A stretch of 64,000 bases of DNA from Coenobita brevimanus (lineage: Eukaryota; Arthropoda; Malacostraca; Decapoda; Coenobitidae): the NCBI GenBank assembly GCA_032717465.1, contig CM064713.1, forward strand, positions 10,098,004 to 10,162,003, in the 5' to 3' direction. Position numbers and translations under genes: made by a program. The notes beneath the pieces were generated by a model, which did not search any database, was not told the origin of the DNA, and saw nothing but the letters and a program-made list of their open reading frames with translations. This document shows, in pieces, positions 10,955-22,517 of the stretch (position 1 is the stretch's first letter; every line of letters starts with the position of its first letter).

Positions 10955-11010
10955 ACCACCACCACCACCACTACTACCACTACTACTTCTGTTACTACTA
11001 CTACTACTAC
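10955..11010 (+). repeat. (ACC/ACT)n microsatellite, LINE tail and insertion target of element C
   Basis: A run of ACC changing to ACT triplets follows AATAAAAG at the end of the jockey-like copy. The last five bases (ACTAC, 11006-11010) are the target duplication of element C, whose other copy is at 19630-19634. Confidence 0.85.
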
Positions 11011-12632
11011 TGTTATGCTAGGTGTTTTAAGGCCGACTTCTCGTCCCTAAAGCACCTGGCAATTAAGCCAGGGTCTTCTTTTCGAGACCGGAGCTAGAGT
11101 ACACAACGAGAAGAGCAGGACACAAAAACTCTAGGCAACAACCTCACAAGTATATTAACCAAATCACAACCTCTATACAGTATAATGTGGATTGCACACA
11201 ATACACTGTTTATGATCACTTGGGCTGGATGGACTATAGGGTCCTGACCGGTTAATGAGAATCACGCAGGATACTGGACAGACACTGTATGGTACCAAAT
11301 AGTAACTTAACACACCCGTCTGAGTGCCTTATTAGTTATTACACAGTGATACAGGCACTAACAACACTGTCTTACATCTGGGCACAAGAGTATGCTGGAT
11401 TGTCTGTTAGAGTACAAGTACTGCACTGCGTGTGAGTTCTATAGGCACGGTTATCACTTTTACCTGAGCAGTCACTATTGCAGTTGGTACGGTGAGGGGC
11501 ACCAGTTACATAATGGGGACGGGTGAGCCCCAGGTGTCAGCCAGGTGTAGGAGGGTTCCCTTCAGGTGTTCCTTCTCTCAAGGGCCACGGGACGACCCTC
11601 AGTGGTGATGTCGTCAGTCAGGGGCTGTGGTCAGGCGTGGAGAGGGGCCCTTAGCTCATGGGGCATGCCAGGGTGGTCTGGTCCTCCAGACTGGAGGGTC
11701 CTCTGGGTAGAGGGTTGCCTGGAGCTGGAGATGGCGCTCCCCTGGAGAGTGGGGGTGCCTCAGGGAGTCCGGCGTCTGTGGTCTCTCTCCCACTGGGCCG
11801 CTGTCAGGGTAGGGGTGCGGCATTGCCTTGGACAGAAGTCTGTCAGGTGGTTGCCTCCCATGGGCACCGACAGGATAGCACACACTCCCAGGGGCAGCAA
11901 GGGGTCGTGCCACACTGTCTCCAAGCTGAGGGGATCCTCCTGATGGCTGCATCAGGGAAGAAGAGCAGGGAGAGGGTGGCTGAGGGCTGTCCCTCTTCTG
12001 CAGTCGTGGTTGGGGGCTGTCGCCAGTGCCCTGCAGGGGGAGTGACGTGCAGTCGAGGTGCAGGCGGGGGCCGTCACCTGCCTGCTGGTGCAGCTGGAGG
12101 CCATCACCAGTGTCGTACTCCCGTGGGCAGCTACAAGAAGAGAGGGGACGTACCCTTCTCTCCCCAGATATGGTTGGAGGCCGTTGCTGGTTCCTGTAGG
12201 AGGGGAGGGGGAAGGAGCAGCACCCGAGTGGCTGGAGGCCATCTCTGTTTAGGAGCAGCTGAGGCTGTCTCCGTTTGTGAGCGGCTGTGGCCTTCTCTTT
12301 TTTTTGGTGAGCAGAGGAGGCCGTCTCCCTTTTGTGAGTGGCTGAGGCCATCTCCTTTTGTGTGCAGCTGGAGGCCATCACAGAGGTGCTGCTCAGGACT
12401 AGAGCTTTAGTCCCACCCTGAACCTGTCGAGGGCTAGTCTGGTTAAGAGGTATTGCCCTCGGGACTGGAATCTTCCCACTGGGTCTGTTGTGGGCAATAT
12501 GGGCGCGGGACTGTAGGGGACATATGTCCCTCTAGCCAGGACGACCCACACTCCTTACCAACCCCTCCGTGGTTTCCTCCTGGGGTGGGGATCGCGACAT
12601 CTTGGTGGTGGTTTGCCAGGGTGGGTATTTCA
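11011..12632 (-). repeat. 3' LTR of element C
   Basis: It matches 17992-19629. On the minus strand it starts TGAAATACCC and ends CCTAGCATAACA. Diverged minisatellite units (GAGACGGCCTC-type, about 12230-12385) lie in it. A 241-residue sense frame spans 12381-11656, starting in the repeat and continuing through a Pro/Ser/Gln-rich part with PQTPDSLR, similar to PQTAPRTPG in the LTR of A. Confidence 0.88.
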
Positions 12633-12639
12633 CTACTGT

Positions 12640-12960
12640 CTTCAGGGGATAAGTCACGTCCCCGTGGCTGGAGGTAGTAAGTGTTGGTCGTGTCGGTGCT
12701 ATGAACGGGGGACAGGTGCTGGAGGAGGGTGGTCCAGTGTGAGGTGAGTAGGTTCAGGTCCTGGTGAGGGGCATAGGTGATGTAGAGGGTGGAGGCTTGA
12801 TAGGTTGTGTGGAGGAGTCAAAGGAGATGGTGGGGTCTTCAGACGTGTTGTTTCCTCCTGTAGGGGGGGATCCAGGTGGCTTGCCGTACTTTCATGGCTG
12901 GTGTTGGTTGCTGTCCAGCGGAACTTAGCTGAATGCTGGCAATCGGTGAGGTGGTGAGGG
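12640..12960 (-). pseudogene. Conserved post-integrase C-terminal domain, element C
   Basis: On the minus strand the order of conserved pieces is the same as in A and B: RPHHLL, STLYITYAPHQDLN, LLQHLSPVHSTD and YYLQPRGRDLSPED, with two stops. It ends at the 3' LTR. Function unknown. Confidence 0.6.
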
Positions 12961-12964
12961 TTTT

Positions 12965-13700
12965 ATGGGGCCGACGAGGGTAGGTGCGGCGGTTTTCCCC
13001 GGGAATTGCGGGGGATGGAGTTTTCCACTGGACTTGGTGTATTCTGAATGTTATGGGGGCAGTGTTGTGTGTGATGGGTTGGGGTCGTTTGGTCCGTGGG
13101 TGGGGGTGATGGTGGGGGGAGTAGGGGATGGTGTGGTGGAGTGAAAGGCTGGTGGGTGCGAAAGGCTGTCGGAACAGGTGATGGTAGTTTTTAGTGTGGG
13201 CATGGGTAGTGAGGTGTGAGTGCGGCTTCGAGGTGCAGGGGTCGCGCGAGATGTTTGAGGGCATGGAGAGGGTGTCGGTGGGAAGGTGGAAGTGCTGCCA
13301 CGCTGTGTTTGTGATGAGTGTGGTTTCTGGATGTTCCGTGGGGATTTGGTGTGGGTGAGGGTGGTGCATGGTGTCTGAGATGTAGAATGAGTTGGGGGTT
13401 GTATGTGAGGAGAGGAGGTGTGGGTGTGGGGGCCGTGGCAGGCGTCGGTGAGGGCAGTGTGTGTGCTACAGAGGGGAGTGGATTTAGGCTTTCTGGTTTG
13501 GGTGGGTTGATCTGCAGTGGTGGTGAGGTGGTGGCTGAGGGGGTGTGAGGTGCAGCAGGGGAGTGGGCCAGCGGGGAAGGAGTGGGTGATGAGGGTAGGG
13601 AGGAGGAGGGTGTAATGTGACAATCATATGAATCAGATGGGAGATTTGGGGTGGCGGGTGGTGGCGAGGTGGTGCTGGGGATGGGAGGAGCGGGGTCGTG
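12965..13700 (-). pseudogene. Proline/threonine/histidine-rich linker, element C
   Basis: The minus strand is C-rich and encodes Pro-, Thr-, Ser- and His-rich sequence in overlapping frames (13051-13623 is one of 190 residues). It occupies the position of 7211-7930 in A. The plus strand appears open with Gly/Val-rich frames only because of composition. Confidence 0.55.
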
Positions 13701-14580
13701 TCATGGGTGGTGGGTGAGAATGGCCGCACGTGTTGGTTGTGGAATGTGCGCGGTGTTGTGATAATTTATTATGACTTGGTTGGGGTTGGGAATGCGGGTG
13801 ATTGTGTATGGGCTCATGAAGCACGGGGAGATCTTGTTGGGTGTGGGTAGCTTTGGCACTACTACTAAGTCGCCTGGTTTGTAAGGGCTGGCAGGAGCTG
13901 TGTCTGGTTGTAGATCTAGGCTCTTTTGCAGGTGGTGCAACTGCCTCTTGAGGTGGTGGAGAGGGTCGGACATGGGGATCACTGTGGGGGTCTGTAGGTG
14001 CTGTTGCAGTGGTAAGAGGAGGGGGGCCTCCCCAAAGATTCTTTTATGGGGTGATATACTGTCATCTCGTGGGCAGGAGTTGATCCCCCACTTTGCAATT
14101 TTGACGTGGGTGGGCCACTTCTCATTCTTGTGCTCCTTTGTTTGGGCTCGCACCCGGTTCATGAGGGTGCAGTGGCTCCCCTCGCACATATCGTTGCCTT
14201 GGGGCCAGTATGGGGAGAAGTGAGACAGGCTGTAGCAGGTTGCGAGTTCCTGCCATACGGCGCTGGTGAACTCGGGGGGCATTGTTGGAGTGTAGGGCCT
14301 GTGGAATCCCGAAGTAGGGGAAGACATAGTGGATGAGTGCGTCAGCCATGGCTGTGGCGTGGTGTTCCTTGGCTGGACAGGCTATGAGAAACTTAGAGTA
14401 AATATCTACAAAAGTGATAATATACTTGTAGCCGGATTTGGGTGGTAAGGAGCCCACTACATCAACAGATAGTAGGTGCCAGGGTTTATGAGCAGAGATG
14501 TTCCCTGATGGGCCTGGAGTGTGGGTGGTATCTTTGCCTAGTGCACAAGCTCGGAGGACTGGGTGACTTGCCTGGCTAGG
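13701..14580 (-). pseudogene. Element C integrase
   Basis: The minus strand has GSLPPKSGYKYIITFVDIYSK, FGIPQALHS-N-NAP (second Asp changed to Asn), and SPYWPQGNDMCEGSHCTL, in which the Glu is kept but the following Arg is Gly. NSCPRDDSIS at about 14070 shows a CGA Arg codon where A and B have TGA. A GPY/F-like stretch (ISPCFMSPYTITRIPNPNQV) is near 13790. One frameshift separates the core from the rest (near 14270). Confidence 0.8.
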
Positions 14581-14680
14581 TTGGAGGGGTTAGGGGTCCA
14601 GTATGCGTCATTAAACACCTATATCAGTTTCCTGATGCCTTGATGAATCCCATTGTCAGAGTGGAAGTGCGTCATGGTGT

Positions 14681-16120
14681 CTAAGGCGGTGTCAGGGTCG
14701 AGCATGATGTATCCTGATGGGGTGAATGGATGATCACACTGCCGGTGGAACTTTGAGAACAGGTGGGGTGGTAACCAATGTGGGCACTCTCCTTTGTGCC
14801 ACTGTTGTAGAGTTCAGATTCACTGCGGATGGAGCTGATTGGTAGATGGGATAGGGCATCAGCGTTGGTGTGTAGCTTGCCGGGGTGGTAGGAAATCTTG
14901 TAGTTAAATTCCTCTAGTGTTTCCCTCCATCTAATGAGCTGGGCATTATGTGTGTCAGATTGCCAGCCCCACTGAGGTGATTGGTGGTCGGTGATAATGG
15001 TGACATTCGTACTGGACAAGTAGGTCCGGAAGTTTCCGAGGGCCCAGATGATGCCTAGGCATTCTCTTTTCATAGCAGCATAATTCCTTTCAGCCTGGTT
15101 AAGGGTGCAGCTGGCACAAGCAAAAATGTGCTCTCACCCCTGCTGTACCTGGGCAAGGACAGTGCCGATTGCCAAGAGGGATACATCTGTGTATAGGCGG
15201 AAAGGCAGGGTATAGTTGGGGAAGGCAACAATTGGGGCGGTGATTAGCTTGTTCTTCAGTTCCTGGAAAGCAGCTCTGCTCTCATTTGTCCAAGTGAAAG
15301 GCTTTCCCTTCTTGGTTAAGTCGTGGAGGGATCTGGAGATGTCAGCGAACTCTTTTACAAAGTGCCAATAATATGACGCGAGGCCCAGGAAGGCGTGGAC
15401 TCCGTGAATATCTCGTGGCAGCAGGAGGTCTGCGATGGCCTGCAGTTTGTCAGGGTTGGGCCAGATGCCATCCATCGAGATGACATGGCTGAGGATGGTG
15501 ACAGTTCAGGCTGTGAGGACTCACTTGGAGGGCCTGAGTTTGAGACCTGCCTGCCGGATATGCAGAAAGAATTTCTTGAGGTGTGGGAGGTGATCTGCCC
15601 ATGTTTTGCTGAAGATCATGATGTCCTCCAATTACGCCAGGCAGATTTCCCAGGTGAGGCCACTGAAGACAGACTCCATCAGCCTATAGAAGGTGGCAGG
15701 GGCGTTGCAGAGTCTGAAGGGTAGAACGTTGAGCTCATAGTGTTTCCCATTGCTAGTGGAAAACGCCGTCTTTGCCCTGTCCTCGGGGTGCATGGGGACC
15801 TGCCAATATCCCGACTGGAGGTCCAGGGCTGAGAACCACGAGGCTCCATGTAGGGAGTCGAAGGAGTCTTCTATTCTGGGGAGGGCATGGCATCCTTGAT
15901 GGTCACATCGTTTAATCGGCGGCAGCCCACGCAAAAATGCATGATGCCATCTTTCTTTTTGATGAGGACGATGGGGGAGGACCACAGGCTGGTGTAGAGT
16001 GACACAACACTGGCTTTGAGCATGTACTGGACCTGCCAGTCTTCCTCAGCCCGTTGTTTTTTTTTTTTTTTTGCCAGGATGGTTGGCATATGGGTGGTCT
16101 GGTCATATGTATTTCATGTG
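14681..16120 (-). pseudogene. Element C reverse transcriptase and RNase H
   Basis: On the minus strand, SPIVLIKKKDGIMHFCV (about 15940), SALDLQSGYWQVP (about 15800) and NVLPFRLCNAPATF mark RT. The active site near 15629-15641 reads stop-Leu-Glu-Asp instead of YLDD. RNase H follows: RLYTDVSLLAIG (about 15180), KRECLGIIWAL (about 15060) and ITDHQSPQW (about 15000-14975). Frames change at about 15480-15630 and 15075-15134. A T-run at 16057-16072 interrupts the upstream linker. Confidence 0.82.
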
Positions 16121-16224
16121 TCAGGTAGGTGATGTGGCTGATGTCTGTAGGGTCTGAAATGAAGAGGTCTTGGAAATCCAGGAGAAGACAGCGGAGGCTA
16201 TGTGCTTGATGGGGGGAGAGATGA

Positions 16225-17030
16225 TCAGGCAAGGGTGATAGGGTGGTGGGTTGGGGAAGAGGGGAGGCCGGTGCAAGGCTTGGCTTCATCCAGCTCTCCA
16301 ACCACTAATCCCCTGGGTAGCATGAGGAGGGGGGTGGAGATGTTGGCTATTCTGACTGGCGACATGGGGGGGGGGGTGAGGAAGGTGGGGGACAGCAGAC
16401 AGGCCGAGAGGGTCCTGGGTGGTAGGTTGGGGGAAAACAGGACAGAGGCACTGATAGGCCTGTTTAGGTGGAGCCAGGCCTCATGGTGGGGAGGGAATGT
16501 TAGGTGGATGCAGTGGTTGCTGGGAAGGTGGGGTGTGGGGGCTGAGGGATGGGCTGAGGGGGGTGGGGGGAAGGAGGGGAGGGTGAAGGGGGTGGGAGGG
16601 GTCTGGATGTACACATGGATCGGGGAAAGGGGGAGGGGGATCCGGGGGTTTCTGGAATCAGAGCTGCTGCTTGTGGTAGTCAATGTTTGCGCATAGCTTC
16701 TGCAGGAGGTCCAATCCCATGTACCCATTGTGTGCACGGCAGGTGGAGTTGAACACAATAAACTTGTGCTGAGTGGAGACTTGTTGGTGGGCGTCAGTAC
16801 ATAGGGCCCGGGTTTCCCCACGGATGGGTAGGAGGCCAACCCCTGCGTCCATGAGATGAGCTGACGTAGGGAAAGGTGGGCCAAAAGCCGACTTGTTACA
16901 GGAGAAGAAGTGACTGTAGAGGCAGGATCTGGTCTCTCCCGTGTTGACCAGAAGCCTCACTTTTACCCCATTCAGTCTCATCTTGTCGTAGACTTGGGGA
17001 TGGGATTTCTGAGAGGTGGGCCCCGCCACC
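16225..17030 (-). pseudogene. Element C protease and protease-RT linker
   Basis: KMRLNGVKVRLLV-NTG-ETRSCL (about 16980-16920) is the protease active-site region with Asp changed to Asn. NGYMGLDLLQKL (about 16720-16690) is the second conserved part. The proline-rich linker continues to about 16225, where SACLLSPTFL- and RGLVVGEL-type pieces match those of B. Confidence 0.75.
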
Positions 17031-17172
17031 GTGGGGAGGTGCAGGAGTGGGCCTAAAATGCAGCTCCTGTCGGATCTTGTCCTCCTCTGGTTCCATTTCC
17101 CCTGGGGTCAGTGTCCTCTGTGGGTGCAGTGTCATCCTTGGGGCCCTTGTTATCAAGGGAGGACACTTTTTG

Positions 17173-17936
17173 TCATCCCTGGGTGGCCGGTCTCCGTCTG
17201 GCAGCTTTTAATTGCTCTCTGATGTCATGGAATGGACACCAGTGGCTGCAAGCGGTAAATTCCCACGGATTAATGGAAATTAGGTTTTGGTTCTCCTTGG
17301 GGCTGGGGCGCTTGTTGGTGGGGTGCGACCTGGGTAGGCTGGATGTTGGCATGGGGTTGGTGTGGGCTGAGGGTGGCCAAGGTTTGCTGGGGAGCGCTGG
17401 TCTCCGAGAAGGGAATTTACTGAGCACGTTGATTTGTTGATGGGTGGAGTGGGAGGTCGGGAGGCGCCGTATGGGCTGAAGGTCTTGATCCAGGTCTCCC
17501 ATAGGGTCATGTATAGTGAAATGTTCTTTGACCATGCCTGGGAGGACCCGTAATATCGTGTTGAATGTGTGTTGTTCCAGGGTTAGAATGTGTTTCCGGG
17601 TATGCAGTGGTGATGAACCGCCTGGCCTGGATGAGTGTGTCATCCAGGTTTTTGTCATAAGTTAAACTATCGAGTTGTGGGAGTGCCACAACTCTTCCTA
17701 GTGATGGCGTGAGCCTGTATTACTGTTTTGGTAAAGTTTGCCCATGTTAGCTCTGGGACGACTTTCAGTGCGATGCTGGCCGCTGCTTTGCCCAGGAGGG
17801 GTAGGGTGACTGTGATTTTTTGTTTGTCGTTCTCAAACCCTATGTCCAGCAGTGGTTTGATTACAGATAGGTATGTGTGTATGTCGTATTGTTCTTGATT
17901 GAACTTGGGTAACTGTACATGAGGTTTTGTTGCCAT
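17173..17936 (-). pseudogene. Element C gag
   Basis: It starts MATKPHVQLPKF like A and B. A frameshift near 17690 moves the reading to MALPQLDSLTYDKNLDDTL, and another near 17600 changes it again. The C-terminal part contains the WEFTACSHWCPFHDIRE motif (C-x3-C-x2-H) near 17226-17250, the best preserved example of that motif in the window. Confidence 0.75.
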
Positions 17937-17991
17937 TTTGCTGTTGTACCTTTTTGCTCCTCCTTGGTCAAGAGCCATCGCTGGCCACTAG

Positions 17992-19629
17992 TGTCATGCT
18001 AGGTGTTTTAAGGCCGACTTCTCATCCCTAAAGCACCCTGGCAATTGAGCCGAGGTCCTCTTTTTGAGACTGGGGCTAGAATACACAATTAGAAGAGCAG
18101 GACACAAAAACTCTGGGCAACAACCTTACACATATATTAACCAAATCACAATCTCTACACAATACAGTGTGGATTGCACACAATACGCTATTTGTGATCA
18201 CTTGGGCTGGATGGACTACAGGGTCCTGACTGGCTAATGAGTATCACGCAGGATACTGGATGGACACTGTATGGTACAAAATAGTAACTTAACACACCAG
18301 CCTGAGTGCCTTATTAGTTTTTACACAATGATACAGGCACTAACACAACATTGTCTTACATCTGGGAACAAGAGTATGTTGGGTTGTATGTTAGGGTACA
18401 AATACTGCACTACGTGTGAATTCTATAGGCACTGTAATCACATTTACCTGAAGTCACTATTGCACTTGGTAGGGCGAGGGGCTCAGGTTATAGTATGGGG
18501 ACCGCGCAAGCCCCAGGTGTCGGCCAGGTGTAGGAGGGTTCCCGTCAGGTGTCCCTTCTCTCAAGGGCCACGGGACGACCCTCAGTGGTGATGTCGTCGG
18601 TTGGGGGCTGTGGTTGGGCATGGAGAGGGGCCCTTAGCTCATGGGGCCTGCCAGGGTGGTCTGGTCCTCTGGGCTGGAACCAAACAGGCTGAGCAGGATC
18701 TCTTCCTTGCTACTCTTGGGAGAGGGTTGCCTGGAGCTGGAGAGGGTACGCCCTGGGGGAGCGGGGGCGCCTCAGGGAGTCCAGCGTCTGCGGTCTCCCT
18801 CCCACTGGACCGCCGTCAGGGTAGGGCTGCTGCATCTCCTTGGGCAGGAGTCTGTCAGGTGGTTTCCTCCCACAGGCACTGGTTGGATAGCACACACTCC
18901 CAGGGGCAGCATGGGGGTAGTGCCACACTGTCTCCAGGCCGAGGGGATCTTCCTGGAGGCTGCATCAGCAAAGAAGAGCAGGGGGAGGGTGGCTGGGGGC
19001 CGTCCCTCTTCTGCAGGCGTGGCTGGGGGCTGTCACTGGTGCCCTGCAGGGGGAGGCCTCACCTGCCTGTTGGCCATCACCAGTGTCGTACTCCCGTGGG
19101 AAGCTACAGGAGGAGAGGGGACATACCCTTCTCTCCCCAGACACGGCTGGAGGCCGTCGCTTGTTCCTGTAGGAGGGGAGGGGGAAGGAGCAGCACCTGA
19201 GTGGCTGGAGAACTATCTGTTTGGGAGCTGCTGAGGCTGTCTTCTTTTAGCGAGTGGTTGAGGCTGTTTCCGTTCGTGTGCGGCTGCAGCCGTCTCTCTT
19301 TTTGGTGAGTGGAGGAAGCCGTCTCCCTTTTTTAAGTGGCTGAGGCCGTCTCCTTCTGTGTGTGGCTGGAGACTGTCACAGGGGTGCTGCTCGGGACTAG
19401 AGCTTTAGTCCCACCCCGAACCTGTTGAGGGCTAGTCCAGTTGAGAGCTAGTGCCCCCAGACTGAAATCTTCCCACTGGGTCTGTTGCGGGCAATACGGG
19501 CACGGGACCGTAGGGGACATATGTCCCTCTAGCCGGGATGACCCGCTTTCCTTTTCAACCTCTCTGTGATTTCCCCCTGGTGTGGGGATCGTGACATCTT
19601 GGTGGTGGTTTGCCATGGCGGGTATTTGA
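17992..19629 (-). repeat. 5' LTR of element C
   Basis: It matches 11011-12632. The minus strand starts TCAAATACCC and ends CCTAGCATGACA. It holds the diverged repeat (about 19220-19375). The primer-binding-site-like sequence on the minus strand just below 17991 reads TAGTGGCCAGCG, with TGG changed to TAG. Confidence 0.88.
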
Positions 19630-19644
19630 ACTACTCCCTCCAAT

Positions 19645-19670
19645 CTCTCTCTTTCTCTCTCTCTCTCTTT

Positions 19671-19713
<43 letters not shown>
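19645..19713 (+). repeat. (CT)n followed by (CA)n microsatellite
   Basis: CTCTCT repeats to about 19669, then an uninterrupted ACACAC run to about 19713. Short open frames over it are artefacts. Confidence 0.95.
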
Positions 19714-19717
<4 letters not shown>

Positions 19718-20170
19718 GCTTGCTTCTCTTTCTGAGCTTATAGGATGCATTATATCACTTATATCACAACAAAAAAAGGGACAAAAATTCTTTACTACAT
19801 TGAACGTATAGACTATAGAAATTCGTAATATTTACTCCTATACTAGAAGCTTCAGCTCACATACCTCGTTTCATCTTCTCTCACATATAATCTAGATGAC
19901 CGGTGTCATACAACACTCATTACCAACAGACAGCCTCTACCAGCTCCTCCTTGAGCACCATTGTGGTCACTGAGCCGCACGTGTGTGGGTCCAGCAGGAA
20001 TCTACGATGCACAGGCTGACATAGGCCTGCATCTTTGTTAGTCTGCGTCTCAGTGTGTGCGGATTAACTAGTAATAATTACGCATATTTCATCCCTGCTC
20101 TGTGTTGGATCACCGTTGTGTCAGTGAGCACCTGGCTTATGGTATTCTTTTTGCGCATTTTATATGTGTA
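19714..20170. other. AT-rich intergenic stretch, no feature seen
   Basis: I see no long open frame, no motif of the elements around it and no tRNA or rRNA signature. It is probably the pre-insertion genomic background between element C and the solo LTR. Confidence 0.4.
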
Positions 20171-20175
20171 ATCAT

Positions 20176-22517
20176 TGAAAGGCCGGCTCGGCGAGCCAGA
20201 CACCACCACCTTAGGAGGAGGGTACAGGGAGGTGACCCCACCTCACAAGGAGATGACGGGGAGGCTCTTTTCACCTGCCGAGCCTCTCGAGCATAAGCGT
20301 TGTATCTCTCACATGACCCGATGCCCCTCTTCTCCACAGCCAGACCACCCGGCAGTGTACAGTAAAAGTACACTACACTTCAGTGGAGGGAACACTCGCC
20401 AGCATTGGGGTGAGACTTGTAAAGACAAGCTCCCAAGCAGACCCTCGGACACCGAGTCCCCTTGACCGGTCTCCCTTTTGATTGAGGACTCAGGTGGAGC
20501 CTAAAGGGCTGCTATCCCCCACAAGGAGCAGCAAACGAGTCATTGCCATCAATTAGTGCTGTCTCCAGGACAGGAGTCCCAGACCCAAAGGCCGGAGAGC
20601 AGCCTCTGTCAGAGCTGTGGCAATAGCTGGGCATATCCATCGGGCACCTTCTCCCTGCCTCCAGACTAAGGGCCGGAGAGCAGCCTTCGTTGGAGCTGAG
20701 GCAAGAGCTGGGCGTATCCATTGGGCGGCTTCTCCCCGCCTTCGGGACAATGGCTGGAAAGCAGCCTTCGTCGGAGCTGTGGCCATAGTCGGGCATATCC
20801 ATTGGGCACCTACTCCCTGCTGTCAGGGTCTGTAGAGTCCGAAGAGTCGGTCCTTGAGCGCTCTCCCCCAGTCCGTCCCCAGGCTCCGGTAGAGACAGGC
20901 ACTACCTGCCCAGACCTCTCCTCCGGTGGTGAAGTGAGGTGTCCCTCTGCCAGTCCCTCTTCACCAAAGGACGTTTCCTATCTCGTTTCAGGGACCCCAC
21001 CAGAGGCTGGAGCAGACGTGACATCCCTGAGAGCTGGTGTCCTGTCCCTGCAGCCCCTGGTTTTGTTGGATTCCTCCAGGACGAGAGGCCACAGCTCACC
21101 CCTGACGGCCTCCTCCCGATGGCGAGACCGCAGCCCCGCTCAGATGGCCGCCCCAGCAGGACATCCCAGCAGCTCACCGCAGACTCTGTCCTCTTCACGC
21201 CCGACCCCAGCCCTGGTCCTCCCCTGGTCCTCCCCCGAGACCCCGACTACGACGAAGGGCCGGCACCAAGCAGCGCGCCTCCTGGCCCTCTTCAGTCCCA
21301 GCCCCAGCCCCAGGAGCCCATCCTCCTGCCGGGCTGCAGCAGCTAGGGAGCCGCCCCATACACCACCCACTTATTCCCCGAGGACTTGTGGCATACCTAC
21401 GGAACATCTGCCCCTATACTACTCACTGGGCACCCCACCTCCCATGCTGGCCCGACACCTGAAGCTCCCGGCATAAGCCTTCCTGCCCCTTAGACCTGTC
21501 CTCCACTCCGCCAGAACTGTGAGTAGTAGATTCCTGTTTGTGCCCCTCCCAAATCCCTCCCCAGTATCTCGGCCCTCACGAAGGTCCTTCCCCTATCCCC
21601 GAGCCCTAGTGATGCACTCTCAACCCTCCCCAGTGTGACTCGCCCCCAGTATGCCACAGTGAACTCTATTACTCACACGAAGTGCCTGACGCCCAGATAC
21701 GGGACTGTTTCCCTACAGTGACCACCCTCCCCAGTGTTACTCGCTCCCTCACGGAACTGCAATCCCCCAGTGTGATCCTCCCCAGTGTCCGTGTCCCTCC
21801 CCCGTCCTGCTCTCCCCAGTGCATTCACCTTCCCCAGACTCCCCACTCCCCCCCTCCTCCCATAACGGTCAGTGCAGGGTAGTGTGTACTTCCGTCCCCT
21901 GTATCGCGTGTGTAGAATAAGGTTAGCTTGGACACTATCCAGGCCATTCAGATATATTATATTATCTAGGGGATCGTACCTGTCACGCAGACGCCTAGAC
22001 TTCGGGGTTAGGATATATAATCGTCGCAGGCGGCACACACCTGTCGTGCCTAGCCCCAGAATTATATAACCTCTCCCTTGTAAAGTGCGTAAGGACTAAG
22101 ACTAGCTAGGGCCCCGTAACTGTCACGCGGGTACATTGTATTAGCTAGGAGCTTGTAACTATGACACGGACCGGAGATACACTGTCATACACACTGGAGA
22201 GAGAGGACACACTATCTCTGTGAAGCTTTGCTTGTAACACTGCGTATCAGGAAGGTGCAATTCCGTGTAAAGGGTAAGACTTGCCGAACTAGGCACAGAG
22301 TGATTATTGTATCTGTTATTCTGAGTCATTGCAGTTCCTTTGTTTTGATCATAGAACCTTGTGTGTACTTTCTTTGTGATAATATGTAAGTGTGCTTTTG
22401 ACCCGTGGTGTTTGCATATTCCTTCCTTGCTGATACTGACCCAGTCGGGAATGAAGAACCCAGAACCTCACCGTGTCTGGAACCGAGGAGTCGGGACTCA
22501 GAACACGCTGCATAACA
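20176..22517 (+). repeat. Solo LTR of a relative of elements A-C, with 5-bp target duplication
   Basis: It starts TGAAAGGCC and ends CTGCATAACA, the termini of the A-C LTR family (TGAAAT...CATTACA). Perfect 5-bp duplications ATCAT flank it at 20171-20175 and 22518-22522. Near the end it has GGAACCGAGGAGTCGGGAC, matching GGACCGAGGAGTCGGG at the end of element B's LTR. It contains an 81-bp minisatellite. A sense frame of 251 codons (20721-21476) runs from the minisatellite into a Pro/Ser-rich part. No internal region adjoins it, so it is a recombination product. Confidence 0.85.
20591..20833 (+). repeat. 81-bp minisatellite, three units, inside the solo LTR
   Basis: Units begin GCCGGAGAGCAGCC at 20591 and 20672 and GCTGGAAAGCAGCC at 20753, spacing exactly 81 bp. 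81 is 27 codons, so the frame is kept, as in the 33/36-bp units of elements A and B. Confidence 0.85.

Larger units (their letters stand above)
11011..19629 (-). mobile_element. Ty3/gypsy element C, complete but degenerate, with 5-bp target duplication
   Basis: The element lies on the minus strand. 5' LTR is 17992-19629, internal region 12633-17991, 3' LTR 11011-12632. Flanking 5-bp duplications are ACTAC at 11006-11010 and 19630-19634. Domain order on the minus strand is gag, protease, RT, RNase H, integrase, proline-rich linker, conserved terminal domain. LTRs end CATAACA or CATGACA and start TGAAAT or TCAAAT. It belongs to the family of A and B but is the most diverged of the three, and its protease, RT and integrase active sites are all mutated. 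Confidence 0.9.
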